Part shown: positions 6,970 to 7,360 of the stretch, in pieces
How the letters are laid out: the number at the start of each line of letters is the position of its first letter
Position numbering within the stretch: the stretch's first letter is position 1
Source: Legionellales bacterium
Lineage (GTDB): Bacteria > Pseudomonadota > Gammaproteobacteria > PIVX01
Assembly (NCBI GenBank): GCA_013215905.1
Contig: JABSQI010000014.1
Span: 10,396-17,755, forward strand
Direction of reading: 5' to 3'
DNA length: 7,360 nt
Notes under the pieces: model-generated
What the model saw: the letters and a program-made list of their open reading frames with translations, nothing else
What the model was told of the DNA's origin: nothing
Database searches by the model: none
Made by a program: the position numbers and the translations under genes

Positions 6970-7360
6970 CTAATTAGATTCTTTAGAAACATCAGATTCA
7001 CTAGGAACAGCAGATTCACTAGGAACAGCAGCATCACTAGAAGAACTAGTTTTTTTAACTGTTTCTAAAACTTCAGTATTTTTTTCTTCTTTTACTGATG
7101 AATGATGTGCAACAGAATTTCTTCCAGCAATAATAGCATCGGCAACAGTTCTAATATATAAATCAATCGATTTAATAGAATCATCATTTCCAGGAATCAT
7201 GTAATTAATACCTTCAGGACTATTATTGGTATCTACAACCCCTATTACTGGTATTTTTAATTTATTTGCTTCTTTTACTGCGATTTTTTCAAATCCAACA
7301 TCAACAACAAAAAGAGCATCTGGTAAACCAACCATATCTTTAAAACCGCCTAAGCTTTGA
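6970..7360 (-). CDS. rpsB: 30S ribosomal protein S2, C-terminal 129 residues (5' end beyond window)
   Basis: Structural protein of the small ribosomal subunit, required for S1 binding. The reading frame is open to the window edge at 7360; the ATG at 7333-7335 is internal, since QSLGGFKD precedes it in frame and matches the family. Recognisable S2 blocks are [38 protein letters not shown], and IPGNDDSI followed by the last helix [15 protein letters not shown]. After this helix come about 49 further residues where E. coli S2 has about 16. This tail is polar and rich in Ser, Glu, Lys and Val. It contains AVPSES twice in tandem and a related DVSKES just before the terminal Asn. The tail is probably disordered. 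About half of the protein, including its start and promoter, is outside the window. Confidence 0.96.
   Translation of the reverse strand, partial: QSLGGFKDMVGLPDALFVVDVGFEKIAVKEANKLKIPVIGVVDTNNSPEGINYMIPGNDDSIKSIDLYIRTVADAIIAGRNSVAHHSSVKEEKNTEVLETVKKTSSSSDAAVPSESAVPSESDVSKESN
6975..7046 (-). repeat. 18-bp tandem repeat in the 3' end of rpsB (two perfect, two degenerate copies)
   Basis: On the plus strand, positions 6993-7010 and 7011-7028 are identical copies of cagattcactaggaacag. The flanking blocks 6975-6992 (13 of 18 matching) and 7029-7046 (12 of 18 matching) look like decayed copies. The period is a multiple of three, so the array keeps the frame and encodes hexapeptides of the type AVPSES in the S2 tail. 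It probably arose by slippage or unequal exchange, and the copy number may vary between strains. Confidence 0.85.

Noticed and set aside
7333..7335. ATG at 7335 as the start of a short 121-residue gene
   Set aside because: The frame continues upstream with QSLGGFKD, which matches S2, so this Met is internal to rpsB and the gene is only cut by the window edge.

Overview
The window reads as a compact chromosomal block from an AT-rich bacterium (about 30% G+C by eye; 19 of the first 60 bases are G or C). It is most likely a gammaproteobacterium. The main reason is a full-length acyl-CoA dehydrogenase of the Escherichia coli FadE type: 800 residues, hydrophobic N-terminus, a VEGANILTR active-site block and a long C-terminal domain. 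The AT richness, A-tract-rich codons and tight packing would fit a host-associated lineage (Legionellales- or Francisella-like), but this is inference and I cannot name a genus. TGA is used as a stop and TGG for Trp, so the code is standard.

All seven genes lie on the minus strand and are read from high to low coordinates: rpsB (3' part only), tsf, pyrH, frr, fadE, gltX, cysS (5' part only). The first four form the widely conserved translation/nucleotide block: ribosomal protein S2, elongation factor Ts, UMP kinase and ribosome recycling factor. Where E. coli continues with isoprenoid and envelope genes (dxr, uppS, cdsA, as I recall), this window instead has a beta-oxidation gene (fadE) followed by two aminoacyl-tRNA synthetases, for Glu and Cys.

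Spacers are tiny: 33 bp rpsB-tsf, 11 bp tsf-pyrH, 2 bp pyrH-frr, 20 bp frr-fadE, 8 bp fadE-gltX, and a 4-bp ATGA overlap between gltX and cysS. I see no terminator hairpin and no room for an ordinary intergenic promoter, so the simplest reading is one long transcript starting upstream of rpsB, beyond 7360. No stretch longer than 33 bp is non-coding, and I see no RNA genes, mobile elements, CRISPR arrays or phage signals.

Six of the seven products serve protein synthesis or nucleotide supply. fadE is the odd one out and would oxidise fatty acyl-CoA at the membrane. The points most worth a second look are that operon arrangement, an 18-bp in-frame tandem repeat building an extended Ser/Glu-rich tail on S2, and an apparent lack of a ribosome-binding site before gltX. 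I do not see evidence of a novel biological system here.
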